Source: Aedoeadaptatus ivorii (GTDB taxonomy: Bacteria; Bacillota; Clostridia; Tissierellales; Peptoniphilaceae). Taken from it: a DNA stretch of 64,000 nt. Shown piece after piece: positions 1 to 7,936 of the stretch (its first letter is position 1; each line of letters begins with the position of its first letter). The position numbers and the translations under genes are program-made. Where the stretch lies: the NCBI RefSeq assembly GCF_030815095.1, contig NZ_JAUSWF010000002.1, positions 62,001 to 126,000 of the forward strand. The letters run 5' to 3'. Under the pieces are notes generated by a model that saw only the letters and a program-made list of their open reading frames with translations, was not told the DNA's origin and did no database searches.

Positions 1-785
1 TGGAAATCGTAGAAATCGGTCAATATGAACACATCGACGAACTCGTCGAAAAGTTCGTAGAACGACGCAAGGGCAAGATCGACGAGACCCGTGCGCGCGC
101 ACAATTGCACGACCCCAACTACCTGGGTACGATGATGGTGTATGCGGGCTATGCCGACGGTATGGTTTCCGGTGCCGTTCACACCACGGGCCAAACCATT
201 TTGCCGGCGCTGCAAATCATTAAGACCAAAAAAGGCGTAAGCCGTGTATCGGGTCTGTTTATCCTCCTGCGCGGAGACGAAAGATACCTTATGGCTGACT
301 GTGCCATCAACACGGAAATGGACGCGCCCACTTTGGCGGAAGTCGCCGTTTCCACCCACGAAACCGCAAAACAATTCGGCTTCGATCCCAAACTCGCCAT
401 GCTGTCCTTCTCCACGAAGGGTTCCGCCAAGGGCGACAGCGTAAAGAAGGTAGAAGTTGCGACCTATTTGGTCAACGAAAGCCATCCCGAAATCAATGTA
501 GACGGCGAGCTGCAATTTGACGCCGCCATCGACCCCGAAGTCGCCAAGAAGAAGGCGCCGGGCTCCGAAGTTGCCGGCCAAGCCAATGCCTTTATCTTCC
601 CGAACTTGGAATGCGGAAATATCGGCTACAAGATCGCCCAAAGACTCGGCGGATTTACGGCCATCGGCCCGATCCTGCAAGGTCTCAATATGCCGGTTAA
701 CGACTTGAGCCGTGGCTGCAACAAAGAAGAAACCTACCAATTGGCATTGATTACCGCCGTACAGGCCTGCCTCGGAAAAGAGTAA
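1..785 (+). CDS. pta: Phosphate acetyltransferase, C-terminal part (cut by window edge)
   Basis: The reading frame is open from base 3, so only the C-terminal ~260 residues are visible and the true start lies outside the window. Pta interconverts acetyl-CoA and acetyl phosphate, the step before acetate kinase in fermentative ATP production. The family-typical C-terminal block is present (FIFPNLECGNIGYKIAQRLG, then GPILQGLNMPVNDLSRGC), as is the upstream substrate-site stretch with GAVHTTGQTILPALQ. No acetate kinase follows; the gene ends at a terminator-like hairpin and an unrelated operon begins. Phosphate butyryltransferase is the main alternative, but the DLSRGC ending favours Pta. Confidence 0.93.
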   Translation, partial: EIVEIGQYEHIDELVEKFVERRKGKIDETRARAQLHDPNYLGTMMVYAGYADGMVSGAVHTTGQTILPALQIIKTKKGVSRVSGLFILLRGDERYLMADCAINTEMDAPTLAEVAVSTHETAKQFGFDPKLAMLSFSTKGSAKGDSVKKVEVATYLVNESHPEINVDGELQFDAAIDPEVAKKKAPGSEVAGQANAFIFPNLECGNIGYKIAQRLGGFTAIGPILQGLNMPVNDLSRGCNKEETYQLALITAVQACLGKE

Positions 786-813
786 AAAAAGCGCCCGCAA
801 GGGCCTTTTTTTC
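784..813 (+). terminator. Rho-independent terminator after pta
   Basis: A short GC stem (GCCC-GCAA-GGGC) is flanked by an A-run and a T-run, directly after the pta stop codon. Confidence 0.7.
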
Positions 814-839
814 TAGGATAAAAAAGAGAAGGAAGACTT

Positions 840-1646
840 ATGGACGGATTTGAACGATTACAGGAAATCCTGAAAAACGAAGAGCGCGTCGCCGTCGCCT
901 ATTCCGGCGGGGTGGACTCGTCCTTTTTGATGGCCGCCTGCGTAGACGCATTGGGCGCGGAGAATGTGCTCGGCATCTATGTGGAGACGGCGCTGCATCC
1001 CAAGCGGGAGCGCTTTGACGCCTATGTGCTTGCGCAGATGCGCGGCTGGACGGTGAAGGTGCTCGAGGTCGATATCGCCGACAAAGAGGAGATTTTGAGA
1101 AACGACGAGCGTCGCTGCTATTTCTGCAAACGCGCCATTTTTGCACAGTTGCGGGCGTATGCCGAGAAGAAGGGGATCTCGGTGATCTTAGACGGTACAA
1201 ATACGGACGATCTCGGGGAATACCGCCCGGGGGTCGAGGCGCTTTCGGAACTCGATATACGCAGTCCCTTCCGGGAAGCGGGCCTTTCGAAGGCGGATAT
1301 CCGAAAATTGTCGAAGTCGGTCTATGATTTGCCGACGTGGAATAAGCCTTCGCAGGCGTGTCTCGCCACGCGCATTCCCTACGGCACCCCGATTCGCGAG
1401 GAAGACCTCGAAAAGGTAGAAAAAGGCGAGGCGTATCTGCACGAGTTGGGCTATTTGACCTGCCGACTGCGCCTTCACGGCGTGGTGGGGCGGGTAGAGA
1501 TTCCCGAAGAGGACTTCGAGAAGTTTTTGACGCGCCATAGCTGCGACGTCGCCGCCTATTTTCGGGATCTGGGGATTTTATACACCGCTTTAGATGTGTT
1601 GGGCTTTCGCTCCGGTTCCGGCACCGCCGTATTGGAGCGGCGATGA
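840..1646 (+). CDS. larE: LarE, pyridinium-3,5-biscarboxylate mononucleotide sulfur insertase
   Basis: 268 aa. LarE activates the carboxylates of the nickel-pincer precursor with ATP and inserts sulfur. The PP-loop SGGVDSS is at residues ~22-28. The conserved sulfur-relay cysteine is C174 in NKPSQACLATRIPYG. A CxxC pair, C93/C96 in RRCYFC, adds two cysteines. Known LarE proteins either sacrifice the single Cys or, in a three-Cys class, hold a 4Fe-4S cluster; the cysteines seen here fit the second class (inference). The start is ATG after GAAGGAAG. The stop overlaps the larC start as ATGA, so the two are coupled. No larB or larA is in the window. Confidence 0.92.
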   Translation: MDGFERLQEILKNEERVAVAYSGGVDSSFLMAACVDALGAENVLGIYVETALHPKRERFDAYVLAQMRGWTVKVLEVDIADKEEILRNDERRCYFCKRAIFAQLRAYAEKKGISVILDGTNTDDLGEYRPGVEALSELDIRSPFREAGLSKADIRKLSKSVYDLPTWNKPSQACLATRIPYGTPIREEDLEKVEKGEAYLHELGYLTCRLRLHGVVGRVEIPEEDFEKFLTRHSCDVAAYFRDLGILYTALDVLGFRSGSGTAVLERR

Positions 1647-2872
1647 GAGCGCTGTATATCGATCCCTTTAGCGGGATCAGCGGCAATATGTATATCGGCG
1701 CCCTGTTGGATATGGGGGCGGAGATCGGCCCGTTTTTAGAGGGAATTGCGCCCCTCGGGGTCACCGCGGAGGACATTCTCCTGAAAAAGGTCGACCGGAA
1801 GGGCATTCGCGCCACCTATTTCAATCTCAAAGGCGAAGAAGAGAAGCTCCGGGCCCACGAACATGAACACGAGCACGCGCACCATCACGAACACGAACAC
1901 GGGCATACGCACAATCATACCCACGGCGGCCACCGGACGCTCGCCGATGTGATGGACTGTATCGACAAAAGCGCCTTTGACGACGAGGTCAAGATCCTCG
2001 CCAAGGCGATCTATATGCCCCTCGCGCGGGCGGAGGCGGCGATTCACGGCAAATGCCTTGCCGATGTGCACTTCCACGAAGTGGGCGAAACCGACGCCAT
2101 CGTCGACGTGTTGGGGGCGGCGTATTTTACCTTTGCATGGGATGTGGAAGAGATCTACGTGGGAAAGATCAACGCCGGCTTCGGCACGGTGCATTGCGCC
2201 CACGGCAACTACCCACTGCCCGCGCCCGCCACGGCGAAGATCCTCGCCGATTTGAACGCGCCTTTGGGCGGCATGCCCGTAGAGACGGAACTGACCACGC
2301 CGACGGGGGCTGCGATCTTAAAGGGGATCGGCGCGCAATATCGGCCCATGCCCGAAGGGCGGATTCTAAAGAGCGCGTATGGCGCAGGCACCAAGGACGG
2401 CGCCTGGGCCAATGTGCTCCGGGTGCTTCTTTTGGAAACAGAGGAAGCGGAGGCGCCGATCTGGTACAGCTGCAATATCGACGATATGACCGGCGAGGAA
2501 CTGGGCTTTTGCATGGAGAAACTGTTCGAAGCCGGTGCAAAGGACGTGACCTTTACGCCCATCTATATGAAGAAGAATCGGCCGGGCCAGCGGATCGACG
2601 TATTGGGGGCGCGCGCCGATGCCGAAGCGCTGAAGGAAATCCTATTTACGCATACCACCACTTTGGGGATTAAGGATATTCCGCTAGAAAAGATCGAACT
2701 CGCCCGCACCGTCGAAAGCGGTACGATCGGCACGCGGGCGGTGCGGACCAAGACCGCCCGCTACGGCGATCGAAAAAAGGCGAGCCCCGAATACGAGGAT
2801 CTGCGCGCTCTGGCGACCGAGGAAGACATCAGTCTGCGCGCTGCCTACGGCCTGTGGGAGAGACGGCGATGA
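1643..2872 (+). CDS. larC: LarC, nickel insertion protein for the nickel-pincer cofactor
   Basis: 409 aa, one uninterrupted frame. LarC loads Ni into the pincer nucleotide used by LarA-family racemases and epimerases. The N-terminus YIDPFSGISGNM is typical. Residues ~70-97 form a His/Glu-rich stretch (repeated HEHEHEHAHHH and GHTHNHTHGGH), a likely nickel-binding linker. In Lactobacillus plantarum larC is expressed through a frameshift between larC1 and larC2; here both halves are fused without a shift. It overlaps larE by 4 nt upstream and the RNase H gene by 4 nt downstream. The substrate racemase served by this cofactor is not visible. Confidence 0.92.
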   Translation: MRALYIDPFSGISGNMYIGALLDMGAEIGPFLEGIAPLGVTAEDILLKKVDRKGIRATYFNLKGEEEKLRAHEHEHEHAHHHEHEHGHTHNHTHGGHRTLADVMDCIDKSAFDDEVKILAKAIYMPLARAEAAIHGKCLADVHFHEVGETDAIVDVLGAAYFTFAWDVEEIYVGKINAGFGTVHCAHGNYPLPAPATAKILADLNAPLGGMPVETELTTPTGAAILKGIGAQYRPMPEGRILKSAYGAGTKDGAWANVLRVLLLETEEAEAPIWYSCNIDDMTGEELGFCMEKLFEAGAKDVTFTPIYMKKNRPGQRIDVLGARADAEALKEILFTHTTTLGIKDIPLEKIELARTVESGTIGTRAVRTKTARYGDRKKASPEYEDLRALATEEDISLRAAYGLWERRR

Positions 2873-3447
2873 AAAAGAAGTTTTATGCCGTTCGCAAGGG
2901 CAAGACGCCGGGCATTTACGAAGACTGGGACAGCTGCAAGGCGCAGGTGCACGGGGTAAAGGGCGCGGTGTATAAGTCCTTTGCCACGCGCGCCGAGGCG
3001 GAGGCCTTTCTTTCGCCCGCGGATGCGCCGACACAAGACGACGGCCTGATCGCCTATGTAGACGGCTCCTATCGCCATGCGGACAAGAGTTATAGCTACG
3101 GCGTGGTGCTCTTAGACGGCGAGATGCGGCGCGAATACAGCCGCCGTTTTTCCGGAGAGATGGCGGAGATGCGCAATGTCGCCGGCGAGATACTGGGCGC
3201 GCGCAAGGCGATGGAAGAGGCGATCGCCTTAGGATATGACCGGCTGATCCTCCACTACGACTATGCCGGGATCGAGCACTGGGCGAAGGGGGAATGGAAG
3301 CGCAACAAAAAAGGAACCGCAGAATACAAGACATTCTACGATTCCGTAAAAGACGCGTTGTCCGTGCGCTTCGTCAAAGTGGCGGCCCATACGGGCGTCG
3401 AAGAAAACGAACGCGCCGATGCCCTCGCCAAGGCGGCGGAGTTTTAG
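2869..3447 (+). CDS. rnhA: Ribonuclease HI with N-terminal hybrid-binding domain
   Basis: 192 aa, starting at the ATG that overlaps the larC stop (ATGA). Residues 1-47 match the RNase H1 RNA:DNA hybrid-binding domain (KKKFYAVRKGKTPGIYEDWD). The remainder is the RNase HI catalytic domain: acidic residues are seen in AYVDGS, NVAGEILGA, HYDYAGIE and NERADALAK, with the His of AAHTG. It removes RNA primers and R-loop RNA. Its place in the lar operon appears to be genomic convenience. It converges on the next gene with a 4-nt tail overlap and no clear terminator between. Confidence 0.9.
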   Translation: MKKKFYAVRKGKTPGIYEDWDSCKAQVHGVKGAVYKSFATRAEAEAFLSPADAPTQDDGLIAYVDGSYRHADKSYSYGVVLLDGEMRREYSRRFSGEMAEMRNVAGEILGARKAMEEAIALGYDRLILHYDYAGIEHWAKGEWKRNKKGTAEYKTFYDSVKDALSVRFVKVAAHTGVEENERADALAKAAEF

Positions 3448-3866
3448 GGCAACTGACGCATGGGGATGCCGTTTTTTGTAAGCAGGTGCACGGCGTATTC
3501 GTCGACGCGATAGGCATGGCGGTAGACGATTTCGTCGATCCCCGCCTGAATCAACGCTTTTGTGCAGTTTAGACAGGGAAAATGGGTAACATAACAAATA
3601 GTTCCCTTCGTGGAAATTCCCTCTTTGGCGCAGTATAGCAATGCGTTCATCTCGGCGTGGATCGTGGCGATACAGTGGCCGTCGCGCATGGTATGTCCGA
3701 TCTCGTCGCAATGGGGGTTTCCCGCAACGGAACCGTTGTAGCCCGTGGAGACAATGCGGTGGTCGCGGTTGACCAGCACGCAACCGACGAAGGCGCGATC
3801 GCAGGTAGAACGGCTTGCGACCATCTCCGTAATTTCCATAAAGTAAGTATCCCAAGATTTTCTCAA
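3444..3866 (-). CDS. Cytidine/deoxycytidylate deaminase family protein (dCMP deaminase / ComEB-like)
   Basis: 140 aa. The start is a TTG at 3864-3866, chosen because AAGGAGG lies 8 nt upstream; a longer frame exists but lacks a site. The zinc motifs are HAEMNAL (His and catalytic Glu) and PCLNC (two Cys), typical of dCMP deaminases that supply dUMP for thymidylate synthesis. CDEIGH upstream resembles the extra metal site of dCMP deaminases. It could equally carry the name ComEB, but no com genes are nearby. Confidence 0.88.
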   Translation of the reverse strand: MRKSWDTYFMEITEMVASRSTCDRAFVGCVLVNRDHRIVSTGYNGSVAGNPHCDEIGHTMRDGHCIATIHAEMNALLYCAKEGISTKGTICYVTHFPCLNCTKALIQAGIDEIVYRHAYRVDEYAVHLLTKNGIPMRQLP

Positions 3867-3917
3867 AACAAAACCTCCTTTGGCTAAGTATACCACGGGA
3901 GGATGAAAGGAGAGAGG

Positions 3918-4373
3918 ATGAAAAATACCTTAAACGAATTTAAAGAGTTTATCGCCCAAGGCAATGTCGTCGACATGGCCGTCGGTGTCATCATCGGCGG
4001 TGCCTTCGGAAAGATCGTCGCATCGCTGGTAAACGACATTCTGATGCCGTTGATCGGCCTCGCATTGGGCGGCGTCGATCTGACGAAGATGTACGTAGCA
4101 CTGGACGGAAAGAGCTATTCGGATCCGGTAGCGGCGGCAGAATCCGGCGCACCCCTTTTGGCATACGGGAATTTTATTCAAAATATCATCGATTTTCTGA
4201 TCATCGCCTTCGTCATTTTTATGATCTTAAAACAAATCACCAAGATCAAGGGACGCTTCTCCAAGAAGGAAGACGAACCCGCGGCTACGAAAGTGTGCCC
4301 CTTCTGTAAAGAAGAAGTACACATCGACGCGACGAAGTGCCCCCACTGTACGGCAGATCTAGAGGCTGTCTGA
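3918..4373 (+). CDS. mscL: Large-conductance mechanosensitive channel MscL with C-terminal zinc ribbon
   Basis: 151 aa. The start at 3918 has AAAGGAGAGAGG in front. The N-terminal FKEFIAQGNVVDMAVGVIIG and the TM1/TM2 pair are diagnostic for MscL, the homopentameric emergency valve that opens under hypo-osmotic membrane tension. The C-terminus is unusual: after the usual FSKKEDEP helix comes CPFCKEEV followed by KCPHC, a two-CxxC zinc ribbon of ~20 residues. The stop codon overlaps the next start (TGATG). Confidence 0.94.
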   Translation: MKNTLNEFKEFIAQGNVVDMAVGVIIGGAFGKIVASLVNDILMPLIGLALGGVDLTKMYVALDGKSYSDPVAAAESGAPLLAYGNFIQNIIDFLIIAFVIFMILKQITKIKGRFSKKEDEPAATKVCPFCKEEVHIDATKCPHCTADLEAV

Positions 4374-5494
4374 TGCCATACGGCCTCGTACTCGAAGGAG
4401 GCGGCGCCAAGGGCAGTTACCAACTGGGAAGCTATATGGCTTTGCAGGAAGAGAACAAAGACATACGCCTCGTGGTAGGCACGTCTATGGGCGCCTTAAA
4501 TGGCGCCTTTGTCGTTCAGGGAAATACCGACGTGCTGGTGAAGGTGTGGTCTATGAGTACCTTTGACGAAAGTCGGGATCTGATGGAATCCTTGGCAGTG
4601 TGGCGGGGAAATATATACGATCCGATCCAGCTCGCCCGCACCGCCCGCGCCGCCTCGCGCATGGACATTCGGCCCCTTCGAGAGCTGATTCACCGCCATA
4701 TCGACGAAGATACGATCCGCGCCGCAGAAGTCGATTACGGATTGGTGGTCTACAGCCTGACCGAGGGCAAGACCAAGTTTTTGTACCTCGACGACATTCC
4801 CCGGGGGCAGCTGGGGAAATACATCCTCGCCAGCTGCTGCTATCCCGTGTTCAGTCCCATAAAGATCGACGGCAATCTGTATGTAGACGGCGGGATCGGC
4901 AATAACCTCCCCTACGAGATGGTCCTCGCCCGGGGACTGGATCCGATCATCCTACGCACCAATCCTCCCAAGGCGGAGGACCGCTTCCCCGAAGGGGCGA
5001 CGGTGATCGGGCCGGACCGGCCGGTGGCGGATACCATGCACTTTGACCCGATTTTGGCGCCCGATCGCATGCGTACGGGATATCGCCACGCCAAGCGGAT
5101 ACTGGGCGGCTACGACGGTTTGGATTATACCTTTTTTCCCATCGACGAAGCGGAGGCGATGCAGCGGCTATCGGAGCTATTTTTCTTCCGAAAGGAGGAC
5201 TTTCGCTATTTGGTGGCGGAGAAAGGGAGTTTGGAGCGGGGCATCGTAGAGACGCTCTGGCCCCAACTCGCCCGGTCGCTTGCGCTTCCCGAGGCGTATA
5301 GCTATAAGCAGCTGTATCTTGCGCTTATCGAAGCGCGGGCACAGCAGCTGCATTTCGATCCCGACCGCATTTACCATGCCGACGGGTTGATTCGGGAGAT
5401 GGAAGAGAAAGAGGGCATAAGCCCCCGGGTGGAGACCGTGCTCGAGCGGGTGCTGCACCTGTTGTTTCGCGGAAAGAGGGTGGCGATTGGATAA
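4373..5494 (+). CDS. Patatin-like phospholipase
   Basis: 373 aa. The start ATG overlaps the mscL stop. Patatin signatures are visible: the oxyanion loop GGGAKGSYQLG (residues ~9-19), nucleophile Ser in GTSMGAL, and catalytic Asp in VDGGIGNN. These enzymes are Ser-Asp dyad acyl hydrolases acting on membrane lipids. The ~150 C-terminal residues are poorly conserved and give no further clue. It overlaps the following NUDIX gene by 8 nt, so mscL, this gene and the NUDIX gene form one transcription unit. Confidence 0.88.
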   Translation: MPYGLVLEGGGAKGSYQLGSYMALQEENKDIRLVVGTSMGALNGAFVVQGNTDVLVKVWSMSTFDESRDLMESLAVWRGNIYDPIQLARTARAASRMDIRPLRELIHRHIDEDTIRAAEVDYGLVVYSLTEGKTKFLYLDDIPRGQLGKYILASCCYPVFSPIKIDGNLYVDGGIGNNLPYEMVLARGLDPIILRTNPPKAEDRFPEGATVIGPDRPVADTMHFDPILAPDRMRTGYRHAKRILGGYDGLDYTFFPIDEAEAMQRLSELFFFRKEDFRYLVAEKGSLERGIVETLWPQLARSLALPEAYSYKQLYLALIEARAQQLHFDPDRIYHADGLIREMEEKEGISPRVETVLERVLHLLFRGKRVAIG

Positions 5495-6116
5495 GGAAAA
5501 AATTCAAGATATACTCGATCATCACGAGCCGGGTCCCTTGGATCTGGACCACCGCTTTGCGGTGCTCGTCGCTTTGGCGGAGGTGGACGGGGAGGCACAC
5601 GTCATCTTCGAAAAGCGCTCTATTTTGCTGAAAAACCACACCGGCGAGGTCAGTCTGCCGGGCGGAAAGATCGAAGCGGGCGAGACGCCTAAGGAAGCCG
5701 CCATCCGCGAGACCGTAGAGGAGCTTCGCATTCGCGAGGAGCAGATAGAGATTCTGGGCGAGGCAGATTATTTGGTGCTGCGCACGGGCAAGGCCGTCCA
5801 CTGCTTTATCGGCATCCTCCACGACGTGGTGATCGACGAGATCGAGCCCGAGCCGATGGAGGTCGCCTATGTATTTTCGGTGCCCTTAAAGATTTTTCTC
5901 GAACAGGAACCGGAAGCGCATATCATCGAATTCAAAAAGGACAAAGACGAGGGCTTTCCCTACGAGCTCATTCCCAAAACCACGGTGGCGCCCTTTCGAA
6001 ACGTACAGGACCGCATCTACTTTTATAAGGAGGCGCGGGAAAAAGAACAGATCGTCTGGGGCATGACGGCAAAAATCATGTACGGCGTGGCGCGGTTGTT
6101 GCGCAAGGGCTTATAG
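5487..6116 (+). CDS. NUDIX hydrolase, CoA diphosphatase-like
   Basis: 209 aa, with a TTG start inside the preceding gene. The NUDIX box is intact (GGKIEAGETPKEAAIRETVEEL). The stretch just before it, RSILLKNHTGEVSLPGG, resembles the extra motif of CoA pyrophosphatases (NudL/YeaB group), which split CoA or acyl-CoA to phosphopantetheine and 3',5'-ADP. The substrate is inferred from that motif only. This is the last gene of the mscL transcription unit and is followed by a strong terminator. Confidence 0.85.
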   Translation: MDKEKIQDILDHHEPGPLDLDHRFAVLVALAEVDGEAHVIFEKRSILLKNHTGEVSLPGGKIEAGETPKEAAIRETVEELRIREEQIEILGEADYLVLRTGKAVHCFIGILHDVVIDEIEPEPMEVAYVFSVPLKIFLEQEPEAHIIEFKKDKDEGFPYELIPKTTVAPFRNVQDRIYFYKEAREKEQIVWGMTAKIMYGVARLLRKGL

Positions 6117-6125
6117 GCCATCGGA

Positions 6126-6152
6126 CATCCCCGCAGAGGCGGGGATTTTTTT
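6126..6152 (+). terminator. Rho-independent terminator after the NUDIX gene
   Basis: A 7-bp GC stem (ATCCCCGC / GCGGGGAT, loop AGAG) is followed by seven T. Confidence 0.9.
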
Positions 6153-6163
6153 GTGTCCGGATA

Positions 6164-6180
6164 ATTACAAAAGAATTACA
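6164..6180 (-). promoter_or_regulatory. Putative WalR box
   Basis: ATTACA-N5-ATTACA on the plus strand reads TGTAAT-N5-TGTAAT on the minus strand, an exact fit to the WalR (YycF) direct-repeat consensus TGTWAH-N5-TGTWAH. Two further TGTAAT half sites lie at 6196 and 6256, the latter facing GTTACA at 6247. The target gene is a 3D-domain cell-wall protein, a class controlled by WalR in Bacillus. Confidence 0.55.
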
Positions 6181-6309
6181 TTGCGAAAAATCCGTTGTAA
6201 TGGTTCTATGGATTTGGTACGATACCCCACGTGAATCGAAGAAAAAGTTACAAATTGTAATATTTATACCGTAAAGTCCATAGAAGTATGACAAAGGAGT
6301 TTTAACGTG

Positions 6310-7275
6310 ATGAAGAAGTCCATCGTAGCTTCCGCATTGGCGCTCAGCCTTTTGTTGCCCGCAGGTCTTGCCGAGGCAAAGACCGTAACCGTAAAGACCG
6401 CCGGCGATGCGCCCAAACAATACAATACCGAAGCCGCGACCGTCGGCGAATTCTTACAAGAAAATGACATCGTCCCCACCGGCGGCATCGTTTCGTTCCC
6501 CGCTTCCAAAACCGCTTTGAAAGAAGGCGACAGCGTAGAGCTGAAGAGAGGATATGAGATCACCATCGCAGACGGCACCGAAGAATACGTCCGCTCCGTG
6601 TCCTCCAACCGCGTGGAAGACATTTTGCGCGAACTCTCCATCGAATTGAAAGAAGGAGACAGCGTGACCCCGCCTCTGGACAGCACCGTCGAAGACGGCG
6701 AAGTGCTCCGCATCAACCGCGCGGCGGAAAAGACCGTGACCGAAACGATCGAGATTCCCTTTGAAACCATCACCCGCGAAAACCCCGAGTTGGAGCAGGG
6801 CACCGAAAAGGTGGTACAAGAAGGCGTCACCGGCGTGATCGAAGAGACGCGCGTGGTAAGCACCGTAAACGGCGAAGAAGCGAGCCGGATCGTCATCGGT
6901 TCTACAGTAAAGACCGAAAAGCAAGATCGCATCGTCGAAGTGGGCACCAAGGTTCCCGAAAACACCATCCACGGCAAGAAGTACAGCCGTAAGATTACCA
7001 TGAAGGGCACCGCCTACGACCCCAGCGCCGGCAGCATGACCGCATCCGGCACGAGAGCGCGCGTAGGCGCCGTGGCGGTCGACCCCCGCGTCATTCCCTT
7101 GGGCACCAAGCTCTATATCGAGAGCGCCGACGGCTTTCCCACCTACGGTTTTGCCGTGGCGGAAGACACCGGCGGGGCGATCAAGGGCAATCGGATCGAC
7201 CTGTTTTACAACACCCGCGGCGAGGCGAATCGCTTCGGCCGCCGCAATGTCACCGTATATGTATTGGAAGATTGA
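6310..7275 (+). CDS. Secreted cell-wall protein with DUF348, G5 and 3D domains (YabE/YocH type)
   Basis: About 321 aa. A GTG at 6307 directly precedes the ATG, and either could start after AAAGGAG. A signal peptide is clear (MKKSIVASALALSLLLPAG, cleavage near AEA). Two ubiquitin-like DUF348 repeats (residues ~25-135) are followed by a G5 domain (~140-215) and a C-terminal 3D domain with its acidic residues in VAVDPRVIPLGTKLYI and AEDTGG.IKGNRIDLF. 3D domains have the MltA double-psi barrel fold and occur in peptidoglycan lytic enzymes, so a role in wall remodelling is likely. The upstream WalR-like repeat supports control by the WalRK system at 36-41 kb. Confidence 0.88.
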   Translation: MKKSIVASALALSLLLPAGLAEAKTVTVKTAGDAPKQYNTEAATVGEFLQENDIVPTGGIVSFPASKTALKEGDSVELKRGYEITIADGTEEYVRSVSSNRVEDILRELSIELKEGDSVTPPLDSTVEDGEVLRINRAAEKTVTETIEIPFETITRENPELEQGTEKVVQEGVTGVIEETRVVSTVNGEEASRIVIGSTVKTEKQDRIVEVGTKVPENTIHGKKYSRKITMKGTAYDPSAGSMTASGTRARVGAVAVDPRVIPLGTKLYIESADGFPTYGFAVAEDTGGAIKGNRIDLFYNTRGEANRFGRRNVTVYVLED

Positions 7276-7278
7276 CAA

Positions 7279-7321
7279 CAAAAAAAGGATGCAGCCGTGA
7301 TGGGTTGCATCCTTTTTTTTG
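7279..7321. terminator. Bidirectional terminator
   Basis: The stem GGATGCA / TGCATCC is flanked by an A-run and a T-run of eight, between two convergent genes, so it can serve both strands. Confidence 0.9.
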
Positions 7322-7828
7322 TTACACAAATGGCGGCGTATCGGTCTTTTTTTGTTCCGCGAGGGCCGCAAGCTGTGCATCCGCCGCCTCTTTGGGCAGC
7401 AGATAGGCGGCGGGGTGGTCGCCGTAAAAAATATAGTAATGGCGATCCGCCTCGCAAATGCCGCGGATCTCGTCGAAGGAGAAGCGCACATCGCCGTCTG
7501 CGAGGGCGCCGTCTTCGATGGTTACGGTATGTTCGCCCAAGGGAAGATCGTCTTTCATGCGGGCGATCAGCGATTTGAGTTTTTTTCGCATGCTGCGCTT
7601 AAAAAAGAACACATAGACAAAGGGCCAAAGTACGAGGACGCCTGCCAAGGGGAGCAGGTCTTTTATGGATTTTTCCGTAAAGAGGTAGAAGATCGCCACC
7701 GCCACAAAGACCGCCATGGGCAAAAACTGCTGAATGCGCATGGTGCGCTTGGCGGCAGGGTTGTTTAAGAACATAAACCACTGGTAGCGAAAGTAATCTT
7801 CTTCCGAAAGGGTAAATCGATGTTTCAT
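7322..7828 (-). CDS. YcxB-like membrane protein
   Basis: 168 aa with AAGGAGG before the ATG. Two hydrophobic helices follow an N-terminal FTLSEEDYFRYQWFM segment (helices ~35-50 and ~58-76). The C-terminal half has the FSFDEIRGICEADRHYYIFY pattern of the YcxB-like domain. Function is unknown in the family. It stands alone, divergent from the ABC exporter operon. Confidence 0.7.
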   Translation of the reverse strand: MKHRFTLSEEDYFRYQWFMFLNNPAAKRTMRIQQFLPMAVFVAVAIFYLFTEKSIKDLLPLAGVLVLWPFVYVFFFKRSMRKKLKSLIARMKDDLPLGEHTVTIEDGALADGDVRFSFDEIRGICEADRHYYIFYGDHPAAYLLPKEAADAQLAALAEQKKTDTPPFV

Positions 7829-7936
7829 ATTGCCTCCTTTTTTGTATTGTACCCCAAGGCGGACTTTTGCGGAAGAGCGCGCCGCCGGTGCGGAATGTGA
7901 TAAAATAGCCTAAAGAGCCGCAAGAGGAGGAATGAC

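Noticed and set aside
838..1815. 325-codon open frame antisense to larE
   Set aside because: Arg/Pro/Ser-rich translation typical of a shadow frame in GC-rich DNA; larE is clearly the real gene.
1850..1935. His-rich repeat in larC as an independent repeat element
   Set aside because: It is in frame, codes for a His/Glu linker normal for LarC, and is not repeated elsewhere.
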